Shown piece by piece: positions 10,480 through 21,511 of a stretch of DNA of 64,000 nt (positions are counted from its first letter, which is position 1; the number at the start of each line of letters is the position of its first letter). This DNA comes from Saposhnikovia divaricata (taxonomy: Eukaryota > Streptophyta > Magnoliopsida > Apiales > Apiaceae). Made by a program: the position numbers and the translations under genes. The notes below the pieces were generated by a model. It did no database searches. It was not told the origin of the DNA and was given only the letters and a program-made list of their open reading frames with translations. The DNA lies in NCBI GenBank assembly GCA_036435485.1, contig CM071595.1:100804580-100868579 (forward strand). Direction: 5' to 3'.

Positions 10480-12350
10480 AGTTTGCTTTTGTTTTATAAA
10501 AAAAAATCTCTTTTTCTTTCCTTTTTTTTCTTTCAACCCCAATTCTTTTCTACTCAAATTCTTTTCTCCTCAAAACCTATTCCTAATTCTTTTCCTATTT
10601 CAATTCCAAAACCCCCCATCTCTCTTCCAAAATTCTAAACCTATATTTATTCTAATTTTTTTTTTCATTAAATCCTTTTTCTATCTTACCTCAAATTCAT
10701 ACCCACTCAAAATTTCTCCCTTACACGTTCCAATTTTATTCACCCAATCCCTCCATTATATATACACACCCATATATACAAATCCAATTTCTCTTCTATT
10801 TATTTAAATTCAATTCTAGAGAGGAATTAATTACAAGTTCACCTCTTTGATTCGTAATTGGTTTATCTTTTCTCTAATCTTATTTTTATTACGAATTTGT
10901 GTTCTTGTAATTGTGGGTTTTGTAGTATTCTTGTTATTTGGGAAGTGGCCAATCTATGGAGCTCGTACGCATTATCCTCCACCAGATTCATCCGAGGAGG
11001 GTTATGACTCAGCTGATTAGGTATGTTTTCTACTTTCCCTCGTATTTACTTCCATTCAATGTGGACATTGAATATTTTAATTTTGGGGGTGGTTTGAGGG
11101 ATTAGTAGTTGTTGTATTATGTGTTCATGTAGGATTTCATGCTTTGTATATTAGTAGTAGTAATTCATGTATATATGTTCGTATTAATTATGTTTGTTTC
11201 ATATAGGACATTCTGTTTTTATTTTTTGTACACCATGTGAGTTCATATTAGTTGCATTTGCATAGCATGCATATTTTATGATCCCTTAAGATGAGCTAAT
11301 TCTTATTGGTAGGTAGGTGTCTAATTGAGTGTGGTAATGATGAATAGAGGGTTGATTTATAGTTTCTATGAAATTGACTTATGTGCCTAATTGTAAATAA
11401 TTGTCAATAATTATGTGCCTAAAGTCTAAGTTTGGGGGAAACCAGGGATTTCATGCTTAATTGTAAATAATTGTCAATGATGGCTAGGCGTCAATTGGCT
11501 AGTAGCCGGCTCATATTTATATGAGTAGTCTAGAGTTGGAATTGAGAATTCTCATTCCAGATTGCATAGAAAAAAAACAGAAAAAAAAAAAGAAAAAAAA
11601 AGAAAAGAGAAAAAAGGTCAAAAGTGTCAATTGTTTATATGCAAAATTAACTAGGGTGAGCTCTTTATTACTCGAGCAATTAAGTTCTAGAGGACTTTGT
11701 GCCTAGTGACCTAAGACTTTTATAGTTTGGGATCCACTAACCCAACGCTCGTTACATGGGTATTATTGTATAAGCCTTTCGGGGTCTCATCCATTGCACG
11801 GTTAAATAAGCATGCATTGTATATATGTGTCGTAGTAGTTAGTAATAAAGCATGAATTTCTGTCTACCTTGGATAAGGATGGAGGTGTTCCTAGGTTATG
11901 AAGTGTTTACAGTCTATTCTATTTATAAACCTGTGATTGTCTTGACGAAGAGCATGTATGATCTTTGACCTAGTTTTGGGACTACTTCTGATGAGCATTG
12001 CACACATGCACGTTTCTGTTCATGTATTGTTAGTATACGGGAACTTGGTCGAGCTCTATTTGGATTTAGTTGCATTCTCCAAGATATTTGCTTGTTAGTT
12101 GGTTTTGGTTAGTTTGAAGGGGATCGTTGCATTTTCATATTAGTTGCATTCATGCATTGCATTGCATTAGGTTAAATGGATTTTGTGGGTTCATTCGCTA
12201 TAGGCCCTCACGAGACCTTACTCGTCCACTAGGGCTGCCTAGGGGTTTAAAGGGCTTGTTGCATATGCCAAATGCAACCGTGACCACCTACGGAAGTGGT
12301 ACTAGTTAATTAGTTAGTTGTAATTGTTTATGCTTGAGCACAAGCATCGG
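10480..12350. other. Noncoding internal region of the non-autonomous element
   Basis: 10500-10810 is strongly pyrimidine-rich. 11575-11620 is an A/G tract. Three tttgggggt/a words lie near 11085, 11433 and 12356. The stretch 11690-11810 (ggactttgtgcctag ... aacgctcgtta ... ccattgcacggt) closely resembles 57885-58000 of the Athila-like element. No convincing ORF. Confidence 0.6.
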
Positions 12351-12383
12351 TTTAAGTTTGGGGGTGAAATAAAACACCGATGA

Positions 12384-12401
12384 TCCCCGGCAGCGGCGCC
12401 A
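12384..12401 (-). promoter_or_regulatory. Inverted primer-binding site
   Basis: The minus strand reads tggcgccgctgccgggga, identical to the site at 9121-9138 and facing it. The inverted identity extends inward on both sides to about aaataaaacaccgatgatc, where it stops abruptly next to the purine tract gtttgggggtg. Confidence 0.8.
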
Positions 12402-12407
12402 AAAACT

Positions 12408-13872
12408 TGTTTGCACTAAATCACGCAAGCGTACGTGGTCACAAGTAATACAGATATAAGTCAAGTTCGTTCCCACAGAGATCTTAGGTTTCAATTCAGT
12501 AGATGCACCTATGCAACAATGTATGATTATTATTCACTGCTAAGACAAATAACAAGATTAAATTTTTACTAACTATAATTAACTAAGATAGAAATTAACC
12601 AACTAAAAATACTAACTACTTATATGCGAGAAAACATGGAATCCTAACTTCATTAAATACTTCGCTTAGATCTGACGCCTTTAATCTCTATATGCAATGG
12701 TTTTTAAATCTGATCGGACAACACGAAACAAGTACACGCTACCTCTCAGTATACGTATACCAAACTAAACATACATCCACAAAAGAGATAGAAGATGAAT
12801 AGACACCAATTATGCTTAGACCCTATATGTCTATAGAATTTGAAAACATAACGGTTGAAGAGCAAGTTATCCATAAAGATCACACAGGGCAATATAAGTA
12901 TTCTCATCTCATACTACGAATCATGTTGATAAACAATCATGAACCTATGCTAGCATGGCAAGTTCTAAATCTCAAGATCCACTTTCACTTCACAAGAGAT
13001 TAACAGATTAGATGTTAGCTACGCATCTATCAATTAAGCATAACCATACGAGGATATCAAATATACATCACACACAGATCTTTAAGCAATCAAGATACTA
13101 AGTTCCATAAGTAAATCTGTTAGAATCCCATGACAACGATTAGTTCATAATTGAACCGCTCGTCATCATGGGATCAAGTGAAACCATGATAACAAACAAG
13201 ATATGGAAGAAAGTAATAATATTAATAAAACAAGAGTTAAGAAAACAAATCTATGATACAAAAGATGAAGTAGATCTAGATCCGTTGCTTGTCACGAGCG
13301 TTGAATCCTTCTCTCCTTTTCTCCCTTGCAGATCTAAGCTATATTATGTACAAGATATCTAATTGTCTAACTCCTAATTCTAATTGTCTAATTTACAAGG
13401 GGTTGAATGTGTTTATATAGGCACTCCAAGTCTTGCCCAGCAAGAAAATACAAAAACAGAATTATAATAGAATTTCTGCAAGATACGTTTCCTAAATTGA
13501 TTCTGTTTTTAAGGAAAATTCGTGGCTGACTTTTCTTCAGATTTTCTGGAACGTTCCCAACGTAATTGGACCTCTGGACCACCTTAGAATGATAGAGAAT
13601 CTCGTTATCTTCGCATGGACTGCTTACGGGCCTCAAACGGACTTCTAGAACTCAACATATGGCCACAACAGTGTAGACTGCGCAACCCTTCTCAGAAATT
13701 CGAATTTTAATCAATTAATTCCCCAAAAATTATAGAAGCATCCACCTTAGTCAACATTCTCGTAATTCTGCACAACTAAGCAAAACACATCAAAATTACA
13801 ATAAACTTGAGTCCAAGACAATCAATTTAAGCCGATATGAAGCGATCCAAGTGGATATAAATCCACTTATCA
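12408..13872 (-). repeat. Right LTR, complete, inverted
   Basis: Read on the minus strand it starts TGATAAGTGG at 13872 and ends GCAAACA at 12408, 1465 bp. Its inner part is nearly identical, inverted, to the left arm. At the three sites where the tandem left copies differ (in tagtattttt, tttctatctt and ttacttgtg) it agrees with the second copy (8641-9135). Confidence 0.85.
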
Positions 13873-13877
13873 CTCGC

Positions 13878-16800
13878 GAACAAGAAAATTTGATTTTGTT
13901 GTTACTGCCATCGAGGAGTCGAAAGATTTGTCCACAATTTATATCGATGAGCTAGTTGGTTCACTTCAAGCGCATGAGCAGAGGATGAACCAGTATGATG
14001 ATACGAGCCATTTGGAGAAAGCTTTACAAAGCAGCATGTCTATCGGTTAAAATTCTGGCACTAGCAGTTCTGTACGTGGCAGAGGTGGCTATAGAGGTGG
14101 CTACCGAGGTGGACGAGGACGTGGAAGACAGACGTTCAGTAGAGGCCAGAATAATGAAGGCTATCAACCATCTGGTCGCGGTCAAAATTTTAGAGGCCGA
14201 GGAAGAGGCGGATTCCAACAACGAGGTGATAAGTCTCAGTTTCAATGTTATAATTGTAACAAATATGGTCACTTCAGTTACGAGTGTAGATCACACGAAG
14301 GTAGAAGAACGAAGTCATTTTGCAGCAGCAAGAGAAGACAAAGATGTGGGTTCCGCTATGTTCCTCAATTACAAAGGAGATGACGAAGGCAAGAAGGATA
14401 CATGGTATCTTGATTCGGGAGCCAGCAATCACATGTGTGGCCATAAGGAATTATTTACGGAGATAGACAGCACCATCAGTGGAGAAGTTACTTTTGGTGA
14501 CTCATCAAAGATTCCAGTCAAAGGAAAAGGCACTGTTACGATTGTGTCAAAGAAAGGTGATAAGAAGTATATAAATGATGTTTATTATATACTTGCTTTG
14601 AAAAGTAATATCATCAGTCTTGGCCAACTTGTGGAAAAGGGATATAATATTCAGATGCAGGATAATTCTCTGATCATCAGAAATCAGATTCGAGAATTAA
14701 TTGCAAACGTGGAGATGTCAAAGAATCGTCTCTTCACTCTTGATATGCAGACGGAGGTGCAGAAGTGTTTGAAGTCAGTCATTAAAAATGACTCGTGGTT
14801 ATGGCACTTGAGATTTGGTCATCTTGGATTTTCTGGCTTGAAATTATTGTCAAGGACAAAGATGGTGGATGGTTTGCCAGAAATCAATGAACCAAATCAG
14901 TTGTGCGAAGCATGTATTAAAGGGAAGCAACACCGACAAAGCTTTCCAGTTGGAAAATCATGGCGAGCTAGATGGCCGTTGGAGATTGTTCATACAGATA
15001 TAGCTGGTCCATTTTATATTGCATCATTTGGAGGAAACAGGTATTACCTAACATTTATTGATGATTTCAGCAGGAAAAGTTGGGTATATATCTTGAAAGA
15101 AAAAACGGAGGCTATTGATAAATTCAAGGAGTTCAAAGCTATGGCAGAAAAGCAAAGTGGCCATTATTTGAAGGTACTTCGATCAGATAGAGGAGGCGAG
15201 TACACTTCAAACTTGTTCAGAAGTTTTTGCAGAGCACATGGAATAAATCATCAGTTGACAACGGCATATACTCCACAACAAAATGGTGTTGCAGAACGAA
15301 AGAATCGCACCATTCTAGACATGGCAAGGAGCATGGTGAAAGCAAAACATATGCCAAGGACTTTCTGGGCTGAAGCCGTTCTATGTGCCGTTTATTTGTT
15401 GAATCGATGTCCAACAAAAAGTGTTAGAAACAAAACTCCAAATGAAGCATGGAGTGGCAGCAAACCATCAGTGGGACATCTCAGAATTTTCGGGTATGTT
15501 GCATATGCCTATGTTCCTGATCAGAAAAGGAATAAGCTGGATGATAAAGGCGAGAAGTGCATCTTTACAGGATATGACAAAAGGAGCAAGGCATACAGGC
15601 TCTATAATCCCCTCACGAAGAAATTAATCATTTCTCGAGATGTTGAGTTCGATGAATCTGATTACTGGAGATGAAGCGAGGATGAAAGAAAAGTTGCAGG
15701 CTTGTTCTTTAATGATGATGATGATGATGATGGTGATGTCCCCAACATTGAAGAGGGCGGAGATGATGATCCAACTCCTCCACAAAGTCCAAATCAACAA
15801 ACTCCTGCCTCGACACCATCGAGTTCAGGAAGCAACAGTAGCAGCAGTTCAGGGGGAGCATCAAGAAAAATGCGAAGTCTGGATAGTATATATGAGGCGA
15901 CAAGTCCGGTACAAACATCCTTTGATTATTGTTTATTTGTTTGATGGCTGAATGTGATCCAGTTACATTTGAGGAAGCTTCTGAAGAAAGCAAATGGAAC
16001 AAAGCCATGGATGAAGAAATTGGTGCTATTAAGAAGAATGATACTTGGGAGCTTACAAGTCTTCCAGAAGGACACAAAGCAATTGGTGTCAAATGGGTCT
16101 ATAAGACCAAGACAAATCAAGAAGGCAAAGTGGAAAAGCACAAGGCAAGGTTGGTGGCTAAAGGCTACAAGCAGAGACATGGCATTGATTATGATGAGGT
16201 ATTCGCTCCAGTTGCAAGAGTTGATACCATAAGACTTCTTACAGCAATTGCAGCTCAGAACCAGTGGAAGATCTACCAGATGGATGTGAAGTCCGCATTC
16301 CTAAATGGTTATCTTGAAGAAGAAGTCTACATCGAGCAACCACCTGGATATGTTCAGGAAGGCCAGGAAAATAAAGTCTACAGGCTAAAGAAAACACTGT
16401 ACGGGTTGAAGCAAGCCCCGAGAGCATGGAACACAAGGGTTGATGAATACTTTCAGAAAAATGGTTTTGTGAAGAGTCCATACGAGCATGCACTCTACAC
16501 CAAAATAAATTCAGGGGGAGATATTATGATCGTGTGCTTGTACGTAGATGACATGATCTTTACCGGAAATAACCCTGGTATGTTCGATGATTTTAAGAAG
16601 GTTATGACTAATAATTTGAGATGACAGATATTGGTCAAATGTCATACTTTTTTGGAGTCGAGGTGTAGCAAAGCAAAAATGGGATTTTTATGTCTCAGAA
16701 AAAATATGCCAAGCAGATTTTAAGCAAGTTCAGAATGGATGAATGCAAGCCGGTGAGCACGCCCGTAGAAACGAGCATAAAGCTTAGAAATGATTCAACG

Positions 16801-17487
16801 AGAGAGTCGGTAAATCCGACATTGTTCAAAAGTTTGGTTGGAAGTCTGAGGTACCTAACTTTCACTCGCCCGGATATTATGTATGCAGTTGGACTGGTTA
16901 GTAGGTACATGGAGAAGCCGAAGCAAGATCACTTCATGGCAGCTAAAAGAATTTTGAGGTACATTAAAGGTACACTTGATCATGGTCTATTTTACACGCA
17001 TTCTCAAGATTCAAAATTAGTTGGCTACTCAGACAGTGATTATGGTGGTGACTTGGATGACGGGAAAAGCACTTCAGGATATGCTTTTCATATCGGTTCA
17101 GCGATATTTTCATGGTCATCAAAGAAGCAACAGACAGTTGCTCTCTCAACATGTGAGGCGGAGTATATGGCAGCAGCAGCATGCGCATGTCAAGCTATGT
17201 GGCTAGGCTACATACTGAGCGAGTTAAATCTTGTCAAGGAAGATTCGGTTACTATCTATGTGGATAATAAATCTGCTATCTCACTTGCAAAGAATCCAGT
17301 TTCTCATAGTCGAAGCAAGCACATTAACATTAAATATCATTTCATACGAGAGCAGGTGAATGATAAAATCGTGGAGCTGATGCACTGCAACACCGAAGAA
17401 AATATAGCAGATATTTTCACGAAGCCGTTGAAGCCGGAGTTATTTCACAACATGAAGATGAAGCTTGGAATGCAAAGTCGGGTTTGA
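13878..17487 (+). pseudogene. Copia gag (rest) and pol, broken
   Basis: 13878-14300 continues gag (KFDFVVTAIEESKD, LVGSLQAHEQRM, a G/R-rich stretch) to a zinc knuckle CYNCNKYGHFSYEC near 14250-14290, in a different frame from what follows. From about 14310 the protease (DSGASNHMCG, ~14415), the integrase HHCC (WHLRFGHLG) and the DDE core (HTDIAGPF, VLRSDRGGEYTS, PQQNGVAERKNR) are open to a TGA at 15672-15674. A frame change lies near 15940, after a D/S-rich linker. Reverse transcriptase follows (15950-16624; WVYKTKTNQEGKVEKHKARL, CLYVDDMIFTG). The frame shifts again near 16622, with a TAG shortly after. RNase H occupies 16690-17487 (GYSDSDYGGD, STCEAEYMA, YVDNKSA). All catalytic motifs are recognisable, but the reading frame is broken at least five times. 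Confidence 0.9.
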
Positions 17488-17494
17488 GGGGGAG
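17481..17494 (+). promoter_or_regulatory. Copia polypurine tract
   Basis: ggtttgagggggag lies directly before the 3' LTR, immediately after the RNase H stop codon. Confidence 0.75.
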
Positions 17495-17767
17495 TGTTAG
17501 AATTCAACCCTCCTAGAAGATGAATCTTTGAATTCAAATAAGAAGGCTTAGTCAAATAAGTTAGGTTAACATAAAAGTCTTATATGGTAGGCTATAATTA
17601 TGTATGCAATGATGTAACTTGTATTTGTTCTAGCCTATAAATAGGACATTGGAACAAGCTTGTAAGACACACCACAAAAAGAGAACTTGTAAGTTCAAGA
17701 GAAAAGAAATTGTAATTTCTTATATATATTATATATTTGGTGTAACAGCCCATACACGTTTCCAACA
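17495..17767 (+). repeat. Copia 3' LTR
   Basis: 273 bp, TGTTAGAATTC to TTTCCAACA, followed by the target duplication gaaat (17768-17772). It keeps the TATA-like ctataaatagg (about 17635) that is shortened in the 5' LTR. Confidence 0.93.
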
Positions 17768-17772
17768 GAAAT

Positions 17773-18222
17773 GAGTTGGAGATAAAGTTATGAGAATCAA
17801 ATGTTAAAACCACTAACTCTGTTTTCATGTAATTTCTTCAAACGTATTAGTTTGATATGTCCCATTTCTAAACATCAATTAAGAATATGTCCCTCTTTAT
17901 TCAATAATTGTAATTATGTCCTATAGTTAAAATTAACTCATATACATATAATTATAGATAGATTTTGTGTATATTACGACCATAATACCCACAATAATAA
18001 AACATCCATCCTTCTCCTTCTCTCTAACCCCACCACCACTCTCCTTCTCTCTAACCCCACCACCACCACCACCGCCGCCGCCGCCGCCACCACTCCTCCT
18101 CCGACGTCGGCCCCGTAGGGGCACTGTTCTTCATCTCCTCCATCTTGTATTTGCTTCACCGGGCCAAGTCGGCAGATTTTTCCTTCGTCATTATGTGAAC
18201 TGATGATTCGATTAACATGCAG
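17773..18222. other. Region upstream of the GH3 fragment with CCA/CCG microsatellite
   Basis: ctccttctctctaaccccacc occurs twice (near 18012 and 18040), followed by (CCA)n(CCG)n at about 18058-18092. The word tgtcccattt at 17859 is mirrored by aaatgggaca at 18690, with further similar words inside, hinting at long degenerate terminal inverted repeats around the GH3 fragment. No target duplication was found. Confidence 0.5.
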
Positions 18223-18548
18223 GGTTGTACAGGTATAAAATAGGAGATGTGGTGAAGGAGATGTGGTGAAGGTAACAGGATTTCACAATGCCACCCCCGA
18301 AGTTTTAATTCGGTTGCAGGAGTAACCTTCTGCTCAATATCCACCTTGATAAGAACACACAGAAAGATTTACTAGCATCAGTTCAAGCTGCAGCGAAGCT
18401 ACTAGCTGCAGAAAAACTGGAAGTTTTGGATTTCACAAGTCATGCGGATTTATTAACATATCCTGGTCACTATGTCATCTTTTGGGAAATAAGCGGGGAA
18501 GCAAACGACCAGGTCCTGAAAGAATGCTGCAAGTCGCTATGTCGTTAA
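18223..18548 (+). pseudogene. GH3 (auxin/jasmonate-amido synthetase) C-terminal fragment
   Basis: After an acceptor-like acatgcag the frame reads LYRYKIGDVVK, the conserved LYR.GD motif near the end of the GH3 adenylating domain. A 14-bp tandem duplication (ggagatgtggtgaa) then breaks it. Another frame continues VTGFHNATPE. From about 18320 a third frame gives CRSNLLLNIHLDKN, LLAAEKLEVLDFTSHAD and PGHYVIFWEISGEAND to TAA at 18546-18548. This matches the start of the GH3 C-terminal domain. Functional GH3 proteins are about 600 aa, so this is a broken single-exon remnant, probably captured or translocated with neighbouring DNA. Confidence 0.8.
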
Positions 18549-18699
18549 CTTATAATCTTGTGTAGTAATAAAGGAGGACAAAAATGTCATAATGTGTAGT
18601 TAATGATTTAATCATGATTATACTAAAAAATAGGACATATTTTTTATTACAAATAAACATAGGATACAATTATAATTTTGACCTTTGTAAAATGGGACA

Positions 18700-20619
18700 A
18701 AAAGACCCATAGAAGAATCTTAATATTAAATTTGATTTAATTATTGATTTTATAAATACCCGAAAAGACAAAACAAAGATAAAAGATTCATAAAAATAAA
18801 TAATTATTAAAAGTAAAATAAATTATAACAAATACTATATCAATGTGCAACACCTCATGGAATCATATAATCTACAAACTTTTTGATAAAAAAGTTTCAA
18901 AATAAATTAAAATAATTAATATATTAATACAAAACACTTAATAGAATCTTAGCATTTAACTTTGAAACTAATTTTAGAAATACCAAAAAGGGCAATATAG
19001 ATAAAATAATACTAAAATTAAATAAAGATTAACACTATAATAAATAATAACAAATATATTAATATGCAACATCGAAAGGAATCTCACAATTTATATTTTT
19101 TTTTGAAATAATTTTCGGCGAAGATAAATAAAATAATTAATATGTTGATACAAAATACTTAAAGGAGTCCTAAATAATAATTTATAATTATTAAGATTCT
19201 TTAAAAAATACTTATTGAAACACTTGACGACTTTTTTTAAAAATAGTATTCATATCATTTTAATTTTTTTTTTTTGGAAAATAAATTACATTTTTTGTAC
19301 TTTTTAGACTTATAGTAAAATTTATTAAAATATTTTTAATATATATTGCCAATGGAAGAATCCTTAAATGTTTTGATAAATATTTTTGACAACATTTTAA
19401 AAGAATTTGTAAATATTTTATTTAAACACTTAACGGAATCTCATATTTTATTTTGAAATACTACTTCAAATAACTTAATATTACCGTTTATATTTCTTTT
19501 GGAAAAAAACATTGTGTAGTAAATAAAATAACTAATATGTTATTACAATTTTTGAGGTTCTTTAAGGTGTTTTGCAGAATACATAATGTTAATTTGTTAC
19601 CTATTATTAATTTTTGAGATTCCAAAATGTATTTGAAAAGGTTATATCCTTTTTAAATAGTATATTTTTAATATTTTTGAGATTTTTTAAATATTTAATT
19701 TATAATTATTAAGATTCTTTAAAAAAAACACTTATTGAAACACTTAACGACTATTTTTAAAAATAGTATTCATATCTTTTTAATTTTTTTTTAGGAAAAT
19801 AAATTTCATTTTTTTATAGTTTTTAGACTTATAGTGAAATTCATTAAAATATTTTTAATATATATTGGCAATGTGAGAATCCTTAAATATTTTAATAAAT
19901 ATTTTTTGATCAAATTTTAAAAGAATAAGTATATTTTTATCGAATCACTTAACGGAATCTTCAATATCCTTAAAAATAGTAATAAGCAGATTTTTTTAAA
20001 GAAAAGTACTCATATCTTTCTAAAATATTGTTTTAGAAAAAATATTTCATTTTTTGTAATTTATAGATATATTGTGAAGTTCATTAAAGTGTATATAATG
20101 CACATTGTCAACTTGAGATTCCTAAAAGTGTTTTGATAAATAGTTTTTGACGAAATTTTAAAAGAATTTGTAAATATTTTATTAAAACATTTAACAAAAT
20201 CTTCAAAATAATTATTTGATTGATCCATCACAATTAAAAAATATTTTTTGAAAGTCTTGACGAATATGTTTTTTTAAAAAGTCCTCATATATTTTTAAAT
20301 TTTTTTGAAAAATTTATTTCATTGTTTGTATTTTTTAGACTTATAGTGAAATTCATTACTATTTTTAATACATATTGTCAATGTGAGATTTCTTAAGTGT
20401 TTTGAAAAATATTTATTGATCAAATTTCAAAAAAATAAATATATTATCGAATCACTTAACGGAAACTTCAGTGAACTTGAAAATTTATCTCATTTTTTGA
20501 CTATTTTTAATACATATTGTCAATGTGAGATTCCTTAATTATTGATCAAACTGAATAAGTAGATTTTTACTAAACACTTACTGAATCTCACACTGACAAT
20601 ATATCAATTAATATATCAA
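18700..20619. repeat. AT-rich hairpin repeat field, left half
   Basis: Low-complexity AT-rich DNA built from degenerate repeated blocks. One block runs cacttattgaaacacttga, ttggaaaataaatttcattt, tagacttatagtgaaattca, then a ~90-nt unit that folds on itself: gagattccttaagtgttttg ... caaaacacttaacggaatct. Hairpin units lie near 19356-19441, 19875-19961, 20114-20203, 20384-20469 and, shorter, 20526-20589. No ORFs of interest. Its right edge is the probable Helitron end at 20620. Confidence 0.7.
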
Positions 20620-20631
20620 CTAGCATTATAA

Positions 20632-20646
20632 CCGTGCAATGCACGG
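20632..20646 (-). terminator. Helitron 3' subterminal hairpin
   Basis: Perfect 6-bp stem ccgtgc/gcacgg with loop aat, located 8 bases from the CTAG terminus, in the position where Helitrons carry their transposition-termination hairpin. Confidence 0.7.
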
Positions 20647-21511
20647 GTTGTTTTATCATTATATAATAAATAAAATTATAAGTATAACTTTTTGTAAAAA
20701 AAAATTAATGTTATTTTAAATTATATTTTTTACATTAAATACTAATAAAATAATTAGTAAAACTCATTTACTTATGATAATAATTGATGAATTTGTTGAT
20801 ATGTATTTCATTGGTTTGAATTGTACAAATTTAATTTTAATATAATTGTTGATGAAATTTTACATTTTTGCAATTTTCAATTTTTGAATTTTTGTTATTA
20901 TGGTATAATATTTTAATTTTATATTATGTTTCTTTGTTGAGTTCTTAAATCTTTTTACAACTATAGTATTGCGTCAACATTTTTCGCAAAATAATAATAG
21001 CACGAAATAGAAATATTGTTTTTCAATAGAGTTGCATTTTTTTCTTTTTGTTTGTGTTTGTTTTTTAATATAAATTTAAGAAACGTTTTTATTGTAGAAT
21101 TTATAAGTAAATATTTTATGTTACAGTATTTATTATACATGATATACTTGAGATATTACATATTCACATTTTTTTTTTATCTTTTTTATTATATAACTTA
21201 ACATTATTTTTATATTTAGTTAGTTTTTAAATCTTTTATTTTGGGGTTTTAGGTTACTTTTTTAAATTTATTTACAAATGCGGTACCAAATCTAATTCTT
21301 TTTAACTTGATTTTAAAACACGTAAAACATAAATGTAATCTTTTTATTATATTCATTTACATAATATATTTTTTAAAGAACTTTTATGTGGTATTTTTTT
21401 ATTTTGTAAATTATATTCTAAAGTTTATTTTAACATATTTTTTTTGGGATGTTTTTTTTATTTTCTTAAATTTTGATATACTTTTTTTTTTGAAGAAAAT
21501 GAGAACTTTCA

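Larger units (their letters stand above)
7569..13872. mobile_element. Non-autonomous LTR element with inverted LTRs, nested in Copia gag
   Basis: The insert is bounded by ctcgc at 7564-7568 and 13873-13877, begins TG and ends CA. Taking out the insert and one ctcgc leaves the host gag frame open, so this was a single clean integration. The right end is a full LTR in minus orientation (13872 down to 12408) followed by a primer-binding site facing inward. The left end is an LTR-derived segment in plus orientation (7569-9114), also followed by an inward-facing primer-binding site. The internal region (9139-12370) has one gag-like ORF, a TA microsatellite, pyrimidine tracts and a purine tract (gtttgggggtg). 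No protease, integrase or reverse transcriptase is present. Confidence 0.85.
7093..17767 (+). mobile_element. Ty1/copia LTR retrotransposon, coding broken, with a nested LTR element
   Basis: Two LTRs (7093-7363 and 17495-17767) both start TGTTAGAATTC and end TTTCCAACA. They are flanked by a perfect 5-bp target duplication, gaaat (7088-7092 and 17768-17772). A primer-binding site (tggcatcagagc, one mismatch from the usual initiator-Met site) follows the 5' LTR and a purine tract (gaggggga) precedes the 3' LTR. The internal order gag zinc knuckle, protease, integrase, reverse transcriptase, RNase H is that of Copia. Gag is interrupted at 7568 by the 6.3-kb element at 7569-13872. The N-terminal part of gag is missing, and the pol frame is broken by at least three shifts and two stops, so it is not autonomous. 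Confidence 0.93.

Noticed and set aside
15709..16092. Histidine-run ORF on the minus strand
   Set aside because: Shadow of the GAT-repeat (poly-Asp linker) of the Copia pol on the plus strand.
17967..18203. Proline-rich 78-aa ORF
   Set aside because: Encoded by the CCA/CCG microsatellite and its repeated flank; no start context or family similarity.
17845..18712. Complete Pack-MULE around the GH3 fragment
   Set aside because: Only short degenerate inverted similarity at the ends and no 9-bp target duplication; kept as a hypothesis, not as an element call.
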